Shown here: one piece after another, positions 23,748-32,014 of the stretch
Numbering within the stretch: position 1 is the stretch's first letter
Layout: each line of letters starts with the position of its first letter
Assembly: GCA_013377095.1 (NCBI GenBank)
Contig: JACAAY010000051.1
Coordinates: forward strand, 1 to 34,362
Length of the DNA stretch: 34,362 bases
Source: Desulfuromonadales bacterium
GTDB lineage: Bacteria; Desulfobacterota; Desulfuromonadia; Geobacterales; Pseudopelobacteraceae
Reading direction: 5' to 3'
Notes under the pieces: generated by a model
Told to the model about the DNA's origin: nothing
Seen by the model: only the letters and a program-made list of their open reading frames with translations
Database searches by the model: none
Program-made: the position numbers and the translations under genes

Positions 23748-26700
23748 CTATCTGATCATGATCCTGTCCATGGTAACCGCGCCGCTCTGGATGGTCAGCG
23801 GCCCCAGCACGCTGGTTACCCCCGCACTATTGTTGTTGTGGGCCTCGTTGTCCCCCCCCAGCAGAGTGACCAGCTTGTTCTTGTCCAAGAACAGGATATC
23901 GTCAAAACTGGTTGCCCATGCCCTGATGGTGGCGCCATTGCTGGTCGTCGGCGCCTGGTAGGCGTCGCTGATCTTCTGGTGGAACGTAGTGTTCGGTAAG
24001 ACCTTGACCGCGTTCGGCCAGTCAAAGGTGAATGTCGCGGTGGCGGTGTGGGTACTGCCACCGGAGATCACCGTGGGGACCGCGTAGCTGCAGGTGCCGG
24101 TACCGCTGCAGATACCGCTCCATCCGCTGAAAAGGGAATAGGGGTAGCGGTTCGGCACAAGGGTCACCTGGTCGAATGAGTAGACCGTGACCGCGTGGTC
24201 GGTATCAAAGACTGAGTTGCCATACGTGACCGTGCCCCCGCCTGTGCCGGCCAGGTCTATGTTCAGGGTGTGGGGCAGCGAGACCATGATGGTGTCGTAG
24301 CTTGCGCCTGTCAGATCGGAAACATTTCCCGCCTTGTCCATTGCCCAGGCATAGAAGGTCTTGTTTCCTTCGCTGCTAATCATAATGGCGAGGTTATTGG
24401 CGGATATCCAGCTGCAAGTAGTGGATGAATTCACACTGTTGATGCAATAGACATCCGGATTCGCTTCGGTGACATCGAAGGTGTATGTCATTAGAGCAGG
24501 CAAACCATGCAATACGGTCGCGGGTATGGAAAAATTCACCACCGGCTTTGTGTTGTCAACCGTGACGGTGATGCTCGCCAGCGGTGTCTGGACGTTGGTC
24601 GCCAGGTCGGTGCTCCTGCTTCTGATGGTGTAGACGCCGTCAGCGGGGAGAGTCCAGGTATATTGCCAGGTGGCCCAGGTGCCGTTGCCGGAAGTGTCGG
24701 TCGCGTTATACCAGTTTACGCCGTCGGTGGATACCTGGACCAGGTTGACGCCGGTTCCGGGCATGGAATCGCTTGACGTGCCGGTGATGGTAAAGCTGTC
24801 GCCGCGCAGGTACGCGCCGTGTGCCGGGGAGGTGATGGCGCTCACCGGCGGGGTGAAGTCGAGGATGAAAATTTCCCTGCCAGCCAGCGGGTCGATGGCG
24901 CTGAAGAAGAGGGCCTCGTTCTGCAGGAGTTTGGGCAGCGAGTTGGCCATGGTCAGGCTGGCCGGGGCTGAACCATAGTCCCCTGGATACATATCCTTGA
25001 CCATGACGGTTCCGGCGGAGGTGCCGTCGCTGATCCAGAGTTCTGCGCTATCGTCAGTAGAGGGGTAGTAACTCTTGTTCATGAATACGAACGCCAGGAT
25101 GCCGTGGACGGATGTTAGCGAGCCCACTGAGGTAAAGCCGTAATCGTCGGGAAGGTCCTTGACCACAACCGTTCCGGCGGCGGTGCCGTCGCTCTTCCAG
25201 ATCTGATCATGGTGTGGTGTATCCCAGGTATTCCATGCGGTGAAGTAGAGGGTGCCGTTGACGTTGGTGAGGTTGTCGGGGATAGCTGAAGTGGCGCCGG
25301 AGCCAATTGCTTTCACCATCGATGTGTTGCCAATGGTGCCGTCGCTCTTCCAGAGTTGATAACCGTCTGCATTCGTCCATCCCTGGAAGAACAGGGTTGT
25401 ACCGACCGCGGTGGGCTTGCTTGGATAGACATTGTTCATAAGCATTGTTGTGCCACCTGGTGTGCCGTCGCTCACCCAGAGTGCGTGAGTATTTGAGGCA
25501 TCGTCTCCGGAGAAGAAGAGCTTGCCGTTCACCAGGGTGAGATTGTTTACTGCCTTGATATCGCTCCTCACCACGACCGTCCCGGCTTCGGTGCCATTGC
25601 TCGACCAGAGCTGGGTATCGGTGCCGTTATTGGCGGCGAAATAGAGGCTGCCGTTCAGATTGGTGAGAAAATCAATGTTCGAATTATTCGAACCGGTTCT
25701 GATGTCCTTCACCATGACCGTCCCGGCCAGAGTGCCGTCGCTCTTCCAGAGCTCATAGCCGTGGCCGCTGTCCCATCCCGTGAAATAGAGAGTGCCGTTT
25801 ATATAAATAACCTTGCTCGGGTCAGTCACGGAGACATTAGCCTTTACCAGCTCCGCGGCGCCGGTGCCCACCCGTTTCCAGAGATCATCGGCGTTGGCGG
25901 TAAAGTAGAGGGTGCCGTTGGCGTTGACGAGCGGGACGGGATTGCTACTGGTTAAGCCCGGCACCATGCTGGTGGCAGTGGCAGTGCCGTTGGTCTGCCA
26001 GAGTTTGTTGCCGTTGGTGTAGTCATCGGCGGCAAAGTAGAGGGTGCCGTTCACATCGAGAAATTTGCCCGGATTAGAATCCTGGGTGCCAGGGGAAACA
26101 TTCTGCACCAGGACGGTTCCGGCGTCGGCGCCGTTGCTCTTCCAGAGCTGGGTTCCGGTGACCGGTTCCGTTGCCGTCAGGAAGAGGGTGCCGTTCACAT
26201 TGGTGAGCTGGGATGGGTTGCTGTTGGGCGTTCCCGGATTAATATCCTTTACCCTGGCGGTGGTGCCACCACTGGATTCGGGAATACCGTCACTGCTCCA
26301 TAATTCGTAACCGCTGGCATTGTCCCATCCTCTGAAGAAGAGGTGGCCGCCGACACCGGTCAGGAGAGACGGCCAGACGCTGCTCTTCACCACCACGGTG
26401 CCGCCGGGCGTGCCGTCACTCCTCCAGAGGCCGTTGGCATTGTCGAAATAGAGGACGCCGTTCCAGTTATAGAGATTTGTGGGGGATATGCCGCTCTTCA
26501 CCACTGTCGGCACGCCGGCAACGAGCTTGATAAGGGATGCCTTATTTGTTGTGGGATCCGTTGCCGTAAAGAAGAGCGTGCCGTTTACATCGGTGAGATT
26601 ATCCGGCACTGCTGCATAGGAAAGCGCAACGGTGCCGGACTCGGTGCCGTCACTGGTCCAGAGCCGGTATGCATTTGCGCTGGCATCCCAGCCGTAGAAA

Positions 26701-27380
26701 TAGGCGATGCCGTTGACACTGGTGAGCTGGTCATAATAGACATCACTCTTCAAAAGGGTGGAGGTGGTGCCGTCACTGGTCCAGATGTCGTGGTCGACGG
26801 TGAAGTAGAGCCTGTTGGCTCCGGCAACCACCAGGTTCTGCAAGGTGCCGATCCCCGGGGTGACCGCTACCGTTCCTGCAGGGGTGCCGTCGCTCTTCCA
26901 GAGTCCGTCACCATAGGCGGAGAAATAGAGGGCGCCTTTGAAAACGACGATATGTTCCGGATCAACATCCTGGCTTACCTCGACCGTAGTGGCGGCGGTG
27001 CCGTCGCTCTTCCAGAGCGACCAGCCGTTGGGGCCGTAGGCTTCGAAATAGACATAGCCGTTCCAGTAGGTGAGGTAATCGGGGTTGTGATACGAATCTC
27101 CCGTTCCGGGCCGGATGTCCTTGACCATGACTGTTCCGGCGGCGGTGCCGTCGCTCTTCCAGAGTTCATTTCCGTGGGCCAGGTCGTAGGCGGTGAAGAA
27201 GAGCTCGTTCCCTGCTGCGGCCAGGTTGTGGATGTTTGAGTTGTCCTTGATCCGGGTTTTGATGTCCTTGATCAGGACCGGTACCGGCGCGGCATGGGTG
27301 GCGGTAATGCTCCCGGTAAAGAGGCTGGCGAAGCCCACTGCCATCATTAGAAGCCGGAATGTTATCTGGTTACTCCTCAT
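23748..27380 (-). CDS. Giant secreted ELWxxDGT-repeat protein with Ig, InlB-like and shared C-terminal tail
   Basis: A 1210-residue protein. The ATG at 27380 has GGAGGG four bases upstream and opens a signal peptide ending THA near residue 30; the frame to 27419 is rejected. About 16 clear ELWxxDGT repeats (ELWKSDGTAAGTVMVKDI type), plus one degenerate unit, cover about 35-860, each paired with an NGTLYF strand and likely building beta-propellers. An Ig-like domain covers about 865-965, a further beta domain about 970-1045, and an InlB-like domain with LFSGWSG about 1055-1130. The last about 80 residues end LTIQSGAVTMDRIMIR and match the tail of the beta-helix protein. It is probably cell-surface; no enzyme motif is seen. 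A leader RNA with terminator precedes it. Confidence 0.87.
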   Translation of the reverse strand: MRSNQITFRLLMMAVGFASLFTGSITATHAAPVPVLIKDIKTRIKDNSNIHNLAAAGNELFFTAYDLAHGNELWKSDGTAAGTVMVKDIRPGTGDSYHNPDYLTYWNGYVYFEAYGPNGWSLWKSDGTAATTVEVSQDVDPEHIVVFKGALYFSAYGDGLWKSDGTPAGTVAVTPGIGTLQNLVVAGANRLYFTVDHDIWTSDGTTSTLLKSDVYYDQLTSVNGIAYFYGWDASANAYRLWTSDGTESGTVALSYAAVPDNLTDVNGTLFFTATDPTTNKASLIKLVAGVPTVVKSGISPTNLYNWNGVLYFDNANGLWRSDGTPGGTVVVKSSVWPSLLTGVGGHLFFRGWDNASGYELWSSDGIPESSGGTTARVKDINPGTPNSNPSQLTNVNGTLFLTATEPVTGTQLWKSNGADAGTVLVQNVSPGTQDSNPGKFLDVNGTLYFAADDYTNGNKLWQTNGTATATSMVPGLTSSNPVPLVNANGTLYFTANADDLWKRVGTGAAELVKANVSVTDPSKVIYINGTLYFTGWDSGHGYELWKSDGTLAGTVMVKDIRTGSNNSNIDFLTNLNGSLYFAANNGTDTQLWSSNGTEAGTVVVRSDIKAVNNLTLVNGKLFFSGDDASNTHALWVSDGTPGGTTMLMNNVYPSKPTAVGTTLFFQGWTNADGYQLWKSDGTIGNTSMVKAIGSGATSAIPDNLTNVNGTLYFTAWNTWDTPHHDQIWKSDGTAAGTVVVKDLPDDYGFTSVGSLTSVHGILAFVFMNKSYYPSTDDSAELWISDGTSAGTVMVKDMYPGDYGSAPASLTMANSLPKLLQNEALFFSAIDPLAGREIFILDFTPPVSAITSPAHGAYLRGDSFTITGTSSDSMPGTGVNLVQVSTDGVNWYNATDTSGNGTWATWQYTWTLPADGVYTIRSRSTDLATNVQTPLASITVTVDNTKPVVNFSIPATVLHGLPALMTYTFDVTEANPDVYCINSVNSSTTCSWISANNLAIMISSEGNKTFYAWAMDKAGNVSDLTGASYDTIMVSLPHTLNIDLAGTGGGTVTYGNSVFDTDHAVTVYSFDQVTLVPNRYPYSLFSGWSGICSGTGTCSYAVPTVISGGSTHTATATFTFDWPNAVKVLPNTTFHQKISDAYQAPTTSNGATIRAWATSFDDILFLDKNKLVTLLGGDNEAHNNNSAGVTSVLGPLTIQSGAVTMDRIMIR

Positions 27381-27428
27381 GGTGCCCTCCATTGAAATGC
27401 GCTTTGATTGAAATTTCAAAAGTCGTAT

Positions 27429-27464
27429 AAAAAAACCCCCATCCCGAAGTCGAAGATGGAGGTT
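27429..27464 (-). terminator. Intrinsic terminator in the leader of the ELWxxDGT gene
   Basis: On the minus strand CCTCCATC (27462-27455) pairs with GATGGGGG (27443-27436), one G-T pair included, followed by seven T. The loop TTCGACTTCGG contains CTTCGG, complementary to the CCGAAG that ends the upstream folded element. Because it lies before the start codon, it should make expression conditional. Confidence 0.8.
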
Positions 27465-27477
27465 GTGTCAGGAAATT

Positions 27478-27550
27478 TCTTCGGCGGACCGGCCAGCCGT
27501 TTTTACGGCTCCGTGACTCTGCGCCCCCGGGTTGCCCCGGGTTTGCTCTT
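27478..27550 (-). ncRNA. Structured leader RNA, copy 1 (riboswitch-like)
   Basis: On the minus strand: GAGCAAACC, a hairpin CCCGGG-GCAA-CCCGGG with a GNRA tetraloop, the linker GGCGCAGAGTCACGG, a second hairpin AGCCG-TAAAAA-CGGCT, then GGCCGGTCCGCCGAAGA. GCAAACC, a GNRA-capped stem and GCAGAGTCACGG recall c-di-GMP-I (GEMM) riboswitches, which are abundant in Geobacter, but the 3' strand deviates from that consensus. It is followed by a clear terminator and then the start codon, as in transcription-attenuating riboswitches. Confidence 0.65.
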
Positions 27551-27585
27551 TTCGGAAAATTGCACTGCTTGTTTTTTATTTTTTA

Positions 27586-27614
27586 ATAGTATTCTTGCCG
27601 GAGGTAAAACTCAA
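27586..27614 (-). promoter_or_regulatory. Sigma-70-type promoter for the leader RNA and ELWxxDGT gene
   Basis: TTGAGT (27614-27609) and TACTAT (27591-27586) on the minus strand are 17 bases apart. Transcription would start near 27580, about 30 bases before the folded leader. Confidence 0.55.
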
Positions 27615-27651
27615 GAAGTGAAATCGCCATTCCGGTGTCTCCCCTATATTC

Positions 27652-27695
27652 AAAAGACAATGGCCAGCCCAAGTTATCTCAGGCCGGCCATTGTC
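27652..27695 (-). terminator. Intrinsic terminator after the prolyl isomerase gene
   Basis: On the minus strand GACAATGGCC (27695-27686) pairs perfectly with GGCCATTGTC (27665-27656) across a 20-base loop that can pair further, followed by TTTTGAA. It is 21 bases downstream of the isomerase stop codon. Confidence 0.8.
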
Positions 27696-27716
27696 GCATC
27701 AGCACTATGAAAAAAA

Positions 27717-28742
27717 TTACTTCAACATGGTCTCGATCTTGGCGGTCTTGCGCGTCTCATCCAGATAGGAGGTTACCGCCGCGGTCAGCTTTTGCCCCTT
27801 CAGGTAATCGTCAATACGGGGTTTGGCGTCCTTGAAGGGTACCGTGGAAGCGTCCTTTTTATCCATCACCTTGATGATGTGGTATCCGAACTGGGTTTCC
27901 ACCACGTCGCTGATTTCACCCGGTTTGAGGCTAAAGGCGACCTGTTCGAAGGCTGGCACCATCTGCCCCTTGCCGAAGTAGCCCAGGTCGCCGCCCTGCT
28001 GGCTGCTGGGGCAGGTGGAGTTTTCCTTGGCAAGTTTGGCAAAATCGGAACCACCGGCCAATGCCCTGCGCACCGATTCTATCTTCTCACGGGCTTTTTT
28101 CTTGTCCTCATCAGTTGCCTTGGGATCGACGCCGATCAGGATGTGGCTGGCCCTGACCGTTTCGGGCTGCTTGAATTTGTCGGCATTCTGGTCGTAGAAT
28201 TTTTTACTTTCCTCTTCGCTGACCGTAATCTTTGATGCAAAGTTCTGCTGGACGTAGTTTGAAATGACGATATCCCGGCGGGTATAGTCGCGCAGGCTGC
28301 TCTCGGTCATGTCCAGGGCCTTGATCGCTTTTTCGAAATCCTGCTCGGTAGGGAAGCGCTTCTTGCCCTGGCTGATCTTTTCATCAACCTGTTTGTCCAG
28401 ATCCTTGATCATCAGCTTTTGCCCGGCCTGGTAGAGCAGTTCGGCGGAAACCAGCTGGGTAAGAGCCTGCTGATCAAACTCCTTCTGCTTATCGGCTGGA
28501 ATCTCCTGTTTGGGCTGGCCGTTCTGGTAGGCTTTCTTGGCTCGTTGCAGTTCTGCGGCATAAATGGGTTTGCCGTTGACCCGTGCTACGACCTCATCCT
28601 TAGTCGCGGCAGGTGCGGTCGCAGCTGTCGCCGGCTTTGTCTCTTTCGGTTTGTCTTCGGCGGCCGATGCCACGGAGCTGAAACAGAAAAGCGCAGCCAA
28701 TAACGCAAGCTGAGTGCGCAGGGCGATGTGTTTTGCATTCAT
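27717..28742 (-). CDS. Periplasmic parvulin-type peptidyl-prolyl isomerase (PrsA/SurA-like)
   Basis: A 341-residue exported folding factor. The signal peptide ends ASA near residue 27, followed by an Ala/Thr/Lys linker. A helical chaperone domain with a SurA-N-like start (VVARVNGKPIYAAEL) covers about 50-190. The parvulin domain covers about 194-294, with RASHILI at 198-204, GGDLGYFGKGQMVPAFEQVAF at 250-270 and FGYHIIKV at 285-292. A C-terminal helical tail follows. It would catalyse cis-trans isomerisation of prolyl bonds in exported proteins, useful for the many large secreted proteins nearby. AAGGAG lies eight bases before the ATG. It appears monocistronic, with its own terminator. Confidence 0.93.
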   Translation of the reverse strand: MNAKHIALRTQLALLAALFCFSSVASAAEDKPKETKPATAATAPAATKDEVVARVNGKPIYAAELQRAKKAYQNGQPKQEIPADKQKEFDQQALTQLVSAELLYQAGQKLMIKDLDKQVDEKISQGKKRFPTEQDFEKAIKALDMTESSLRDYTRRDIVISNYVQQNFASKITVSEEESKKFYDQNADKFKQPETVRASHILIGVDPKATDEDKKKAREKIESVRRALAGGSDFAKLAKENSTCPSSQQGGDLGYFGKGQMVPAFEQVAFSLKPGEISDVVETQFGYHIIKVMDKKDASTVPFKDAKPRIDDYLKGQKLTAAVTSYLDETRKTAKIETMLK

Positions 28743-28860
28743 TGGTAATCTCCTTTTTTTAGGCTGTTAGTGTCGGAGCTATAGCATGTTTTTTTCTTCA
28801 AGAAAAGCTAAACATTGGGTGTGACAGCGGGTGGCGGCAAATGTTTCCCGCCTGTTGCAT

Positions 28861-29592
28861 TCAGGTATCTTCTCCCAGAATCAGCCGCGCCTCGCGGGTA
28901 TAGGCCCCATCTTCTCCGTGGGTGATCAACGGTGGGAGCACCGTGGTTGCTCCTTTACGAGCCTTGGCCAACTCCGCCAGAAATATCCGGGCGGGTGACG
29001 AGATGGTGCCATGCACCATGCGCAACTTGAGCAGGGAGAGCTTCAGCGTGGCGGCCTGGTGGATGAACTCGGCCAGTCGGTCAGGATGATGGATAAACCA
29101 GATCCGTCCCGTGGGTTTCACCAGATATTTTGCCGTGTCCAGAAAATCCGCAATACCGGCGGTGGATTCGTGGCGGGCTGTATCCCTTCCCGCTCTGGGG
29201 CTGGTCCTGCCGCTGTGCGGGGTGCGGAAAGGGGGATTGGCGGTAACACCATCAAAGCTGGAAACCGGGAAATGCCGCTTCGTGTCCAGTATATCACAGG
29301 GCAGAATCTCAATCCGGTCCATCAGCCCGTTGCGACAGGCGTTTTCCCTGGCCAGATCGGCCATTGCCACATTGCTTTCGAGTCCAACAGCCGTTGCCGA
29401 TGCAAACCGCCGGCAGAGTATCAGCGGGATGATACCCGATCCCGTTCCCAGGTCCGCCAGGCGGGCTGTGTCGGAACAGGCGACGAAATCCGCCAGCAGC
29501 AGTGAATCCAACGAGAAACGGTACCCATTCAGCGGCTGACTGATGCTGAGTCCGAAACGTCTGACCGTATCCAGCGAAACCGTATCAGGCAC
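28861..29592 (-). CDS. TrmN6-like tRNA1(Val) adenine-N6 methyltransferase family protein
   Basis: A 243-residue class I SAM-dependent methyltransferase. The SAM-binding motif DLGTGSGIIPL is at 47-57 and the N6-adenine methylase motif NPPF at 119-122; QPLNGYRFSLDSLLLADF near the N-terminus is typical of the TrmN6/YfiC family, which modifies A37 of tRNA1(Val). The start is a GTG at 29592 that overlaps the end of the upstream YfhO-like gene by eight bases, implying translational coupling. The functional link to that gene is not obvious. Substrate assignment is by family resemblance. Confidence 0.88.
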   Translation of the reverse strand: MPDTVSLDTVRRFGLSISQPLNGYRFSLDSLLLADFVACSDTARLADLGTGSGIIPLILCRRFASATAVGLESNVAMADLARENACRNGLMDRIEILPCDILDTKRHFPVSSFDGVTANPPFRTPHSGRTSPRAGRDTARHESTAGIADFLDTAKYLVKPTGRIWFIHHPDRLAEFIHQAATLKLSLLKLRMVHGTISSPARIFLAELAKARKGATTVLPPLITHGEDGAYTREARLILGEDT

Positions 29593-32014
29593 TAGCGTTC
29601 ACCTTCCTGCGTCGCAGAAACCATTCCCGTACCAGAACAACCGCAAACAGCGCAAAAGAGGTCAGGGTCAGATATTTGCCGATCTTGAAGGGGAGCGGGT
29701 CAAATTCAAACTCCACCGAGTGTTTTCCTGGTGTCAGGTAGACGCCGCGCAGCACGTGATCAACCGGATAGATTTGCGCCGGTTTGCCGTCGATGCGTGC
29801 CTTCCATCCCTGAAAGTACTTTTCCCCCAGTACCAGCAGGCTGTTCATGGCGGGGGTTGCCGTCAGGGTGATCCGCTCACCTTCAGAGCGATTGATGGAT
29901 ACCGTGCCGGGCGGAGCTTGGGGGCGCTGGTCAGGCGCAAGCAGGTCGAGCGGCGCAGGGTTCTCCACCAGGGCGACCAGGCCGGGATTGAATGACGGGT
30001 TCTGGAGGATCTGCAGGGCCTGCACCCGGTCCTGCACAACCATTGCGGAGGGAACCAGCCATGCCTTCGGCAGCACGGCCCGGTTCTCCAACAGCAGTTC
30101 ACGCTTGTCAGGTGATTGGAATACCGGTTGGTATTTTGGAGACAGTTGTGTTTTCTCCTGGGCATACTGCTCGCTGTTCATTACCAGATATTTGACGTTG
30201 AGCAGGTCCGGCATGGGCGAGTTCAGATTGAATACGTCGAGAAACTCCTGCCAGCGTCGCTGCTGTACCGGATTGGAGGTGAACATGACCGGAACCCCGC
30301 TGGTCGCGTACTGCATGGGATCACCGCCGTTCATGGGGAGCACCCGATAATCCTTGGATTCGCGTTGCAGGAACTCGATCACTGGTGTCTTGCTGCGCAG
30401 GCTTTTCTCCGGAACCTTGACCAGAAACAGGAATTTGTCGTTGACCCTGGCCACGTCTCCCACAAAGAGCGCCAGCAGCAGAAACGGCAGAAGCCTGGCT
30501 GAAAGCCAGCCCCTGTTGAAGGCCACCAGAACGGCGGCGCAGATCAGCCCCAACCCGGCTGCAATGCCGGTTTCCAGCACCAGGTTGTTCCAGCGCTGCA
30601 TAACCAGCTGGGGACCCTGCTCGTAGCGGGTCGGTTGAGCCAGCATCTCGTACAGCCGCGAGATCCAGAAATCTCTTCCTGCGGCTTCGAAAACAAGCAG
30701 CAGGCACAGGGAGAACGCAAACATTCCGATGCCGAGCAGATAGCGGCGGAAGGCAACCGTCGTCCTCACCCACTCCTCACGAAGCAGGTCCAGCCCGCGT
30801 CCGGCCAGTACGGACAGCCCCATGACCGGAATGAACATGATCATCTTCGGTACCCGGAAACGGTTGATCCCCGGAAATGCATCGAACAGGAGGTTGTAGA
30901 AGGGGGTGTATTTCCCCATGGAAAACAGAACACCCCCTGCAATCGCGGCAATTGCCAGCCAGGTGTAGCGATCACGGCGGAAGATGAGCGCCAGCGGCGC
31001 CAGCAGCCAGGGGATCAGTCCCATGTAGCTGACCGTCTGGGTGAATACCATGCGACCCCAGTAGTAGGAACGGATAGAGGCGGGATTTTCGCCGGCTTCC
31101 TGGCGGGATAACCCAAAAAAACCGGGAATAACAAAACCGGTCAACTCTTCCGGCGGCAGCGACCACGACATGGCTTCCTCGCGATCCAGGCCACCCTTGC
31201 CCTGGTTGGCGCCGCTCTGGACGCCACGGTTGGTCTCTTTCGACCAGTCGGCCAGGGGCAGAAGCGATATGGACACGGTTGTCAGAAAGAATGCCAGCAG
31301 CACCAGATTGCATCCAAAGAGCCGTGCCGCGGGAAACTCCTTTTTTTCATCATCGGAAAACAGAATGCCGATGGAACGGAGTATTCCATAGGCGCCCAGG
31401 CTGAGGCAGGTGTAAAAGGCTATCTGCCAATGGGTATTGAAAAACTGGAACGCCAGGACCACGGCCGTTGTCATGAAGAAGACCAGCCGGCGGGTCTGAA
31501 ACCCGCGCTCGATGAAGTAGAAAGCCCAGGGCGCGAAGCCGATGGTGGCAATTTTCATGACATGGCCGGCATTGATCAGCGAGGCGTTTTCGGGCGCCAG
31601 TGCAAAGACCAAGCCTCCGAAAAAGGACGCCCATCTGCTGCAGCCAATTAATCGACAGCAGCAGAACACTCCGGCGCCACCGAGGAAGAGGTGCAACACC
31701 ATGAACCATGCCACGCTTGCCGGTGCCGGTATGAAATGGAGGATAAACCTCTGGTACAGCAGAAACTGCTGGGACGCCAGGCCGCCATTGTTGGTCAGGC
31801 CACTGTTGATGTTGGGATCCCAGGTGGCGACCAGGTTAATGTTGAAAAGGTCACGCAGGCTGATGTCGGCGTAGCTTTTCATCCACCAGTATGACTCGTT
31901 GATGATGTCCGGAGCCCGGACAATCCTGTCGGTGAAGAGAATCTTTGAAAAAAACAGGGTCAGCAGTCCGAGCAGGGCTGCCAGGCAGAGCAGGTTTTTT
32001 CGGCGATCAGTCAT
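29585..32014 (-). CDS. YfhO-family polytopic membrane protein
   Basis: An 809-residue protein with about 12 membrane helices in the first 500 residues and a final helix near residue 785, with a periplasmic beta-rich domain between. The N-terminal helix followed by DIINESYWW, WDPNINSGLTNNGG and the Asn/His-rich LINAGHVMKIATI loop fit the YfhO/GT-C-like fold. Such proteins are thought to transfer sugars from lipid-linked donors to envelope polymers, as in teichoic-acid or lipid glycosylation. It overlaps the preceding glycosyltransferase by four bases (ATGA), so it is part of the surface-polysaccharide operon. The precise acceptor is unknown. Confidence 0.87.
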   Translation of the reverse strand: MTDRRKNLLCLAALLGLLTLFFSKILFTDRIVRAPDIINESYWWMKSYADISLRDLFNINLVATWDPNINSGLTNNGGLASQQFLLYQRFILHFIPAPASVAWFMVLHLFLGGAGVFCCCRLIGCSRWASFFGGLVFALAPENASLINAGHVMKIATIGFAPWAFYFIERGFQTRRLVFFMTTAVVLAFQFFNTHWQIAFYTCLSLGAYGILRSIGILFSDDEKKEFPAARLFGCNLVLLAFFLTTVSISLLPLADWSKETNRGVQSGANQGKGGLDREEAMSWSLPPEELTGFVIPGFFGLSRQEAGENPASIRSYYWGRMVFTQTVSYMGLIPWLLAPLALIFRRDRYTWLAIAAIAGGVLFSMGKYTPFYNLLFDAFPGINRFRVPKMIMFIPVMGLSVLAGRGLDLLREEWVRTTVAFRRYLLGIGMFAFSLCLLLVFEAAGRDFWISRLYEMLAQPTRYEQGPQLVMQRWNNLVLETGIAAGLGLICAAVLVAFNRGWLSARLLPFLLLALFVGDVARVNDKFLFLVKVPEKSLRSKTPVIEFLQRESKDYRVLPMNGGDPMQYATSGVPVMFTSNPVQQRRWQEFLDVFNLNSPMPDLLNVKYLVMNSEQYAQEKTQLSPKYQPVFQSPDKRELLLENRAVLPKAWLVPSAMVVQDRVQALQILQNPSFNPGLVALVENPAPLDLLAPDQRPQAPPGTVSINRSEGERITLTATPAMNSLLVLGEKYFQGWKARIDGKPAQIYPVDHVLRGVYLTPGKHSVEFEFDPLPFKIGKYLTLTSFALFAVVLVREWFLRRRKVNASA

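Noticed and set aside
27478..27550. Firm assignment of the leader as a standard c-di-GMP-I riboswitch
   Set aside because: GCAAACC, a GNRA stem and GCAGAGTCACGG fit in part, but the 3' strand and the second copy at 23599-23672 depart from the consensus, so only a riboswitch-like call is made.
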